DNA of 13,652 nucleotides, from positions 1-13,652 of the forward strand of contig JBPYFK010000162.1 of the NCBI GenBank assembly GCA_051984675.1, in the 5' to 3' direction. The DNA comes from JBPYFK01 sp051984675 (lineage in GTDB: Bacteria; Actinomycetota; Actinomycetes; Mycobacteriales; Pseudonocardiaceae). The position numbers were made by a program, and so were the translations under genes. Under the pieces are notes generated by a model that worked only from the letters and a program-made list of their open reading frames with translations, did not search any database and had not been told where the DNA came from. The first letter of the stretch is position 1. Every line of letters begins with the position of its first letter. This document shows positions 13,458-13,652 of the stretch, in pieces.

Positions 13458-13652
13458 GTCCCGCAGTCGGTCAGCCGACTCGGACGGTCGCAGGTGGCCG
13501 CCCGAGCCAGATGAGTCCGTTCCAGCTCGGCCATGTAGCGAGCCATGCCGGCCTGGGCACGCAGGCCCGCGACAAGCTCGCGATCAGGCGGAATCTTCTC
13601 GCCGCGCCCGGCTGTGATCTCGGTGGCGGCCTGGTCCAGCTCGTCACCAAGC
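13454..13652 (-). CDS. 3' end of an unrecognised helical protein (partial)
   Basis: The minus strand is open from the window edge to TAG at 13454-13456. The 65 visible residues read LGDELDQAATEITAGRGEKI, PPDRELVAGLRAQAGMARYM and AELERTHLARAATCDRPSRL, ending in TDCGT. Codon bias is strong and the composition is that of a soluble helical protein. The gene starts outside the window and converges on the 59-residue ORF, with the two stops sharing CTAG. The family is unknown to me. Confidence 0.55.
   Translation of the reverse strand, partial: LGDELDQAATEITAGRGEKIPPDRELVAGLRAQAGMARYMAELERTHLARAATCDRPSRLTDCGT

Noticed and set aside
1..13652. tRNA, rRNA or riboswitch genes
   Set aside because: No T-loop-like GGTTCGANTCC context with a matching acceptor stem, and no conserved riboswitch core, was seen on either strand.

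Overview
The window is GC-rich DNA with strong third-position G/C bias, purine-rich Shine-Dalgarno sites and protein families typical of a Streptomyces-like actinomycete. This assignment rests on composition and family resemblance only. It reads as an accessory, decaying stretch: a few intact genes sit among remnants of at least five others, an insertion sequence and a second possible transposase tail.

Layout. 1-2260: the 3' end of an unknown gene (+), then an AI-2E/PerM-family membrane protein (-) flanked by gene-poor DNA. 2261-3811: a TPR protein that looks truncated (-), then an unusual very acidic, low-complexity 219-residue protein (+) with a near-perfect RBS, a perfect palindrome upstream and a hairpin downstream. 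3831-4769: a gene graveyard on the minus strand, holding a short-chain dehydrogenase (SDR) remnant with an internal stop, a small PH-domain-like protein, a terminator hairpin and a frameshifted tail of a zinc/manganese-type binding protein. 4935-7187: the best-preserved module, a two-gene operon (peroxiredoxin-like protein, then SDR) divergent from a TetR-type repressor. A palindrome in the shared intergenic region overlaps the operon's TTGACA -35 box.

7355-8030 holds a possible transposase tail and an N-terminal stub of a TOTE-type archaeo-eukaryotic primase protein, cut off before its catalytic residues. 8243-9762 carries an intact 489-residue archaeal-type ATPase (ATPase_2 + winged helix + DUF234 nuclease-like domain). 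Its promoter region is an AT-rich double palindrome with TATAAT at the centre of the first. A 100-residue helical protein follows. 9918-11227 has small orphan proteins, including a secreted Asp/Arg-rich protein. 11461-12651 is a degenerate IS with matching terminal inverted repeats and a transposase broken by two frameshifts. 12652-13652 has an orphan GC-rich terminator, a 59-residue helical protein (+) and a partial gene (-) whose stop codons share one CTAG.

How genes may work together: the TetR/peroxiredoxin/SDR set looks like a locally regulated stress or detoxification unit. The ATPase beside a TOTE stub suggests a former defence or conflict island. No complete multi-gene defence system is visible. 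The least explained items are the acidic protein and the ATPase with its palindromic promoter.
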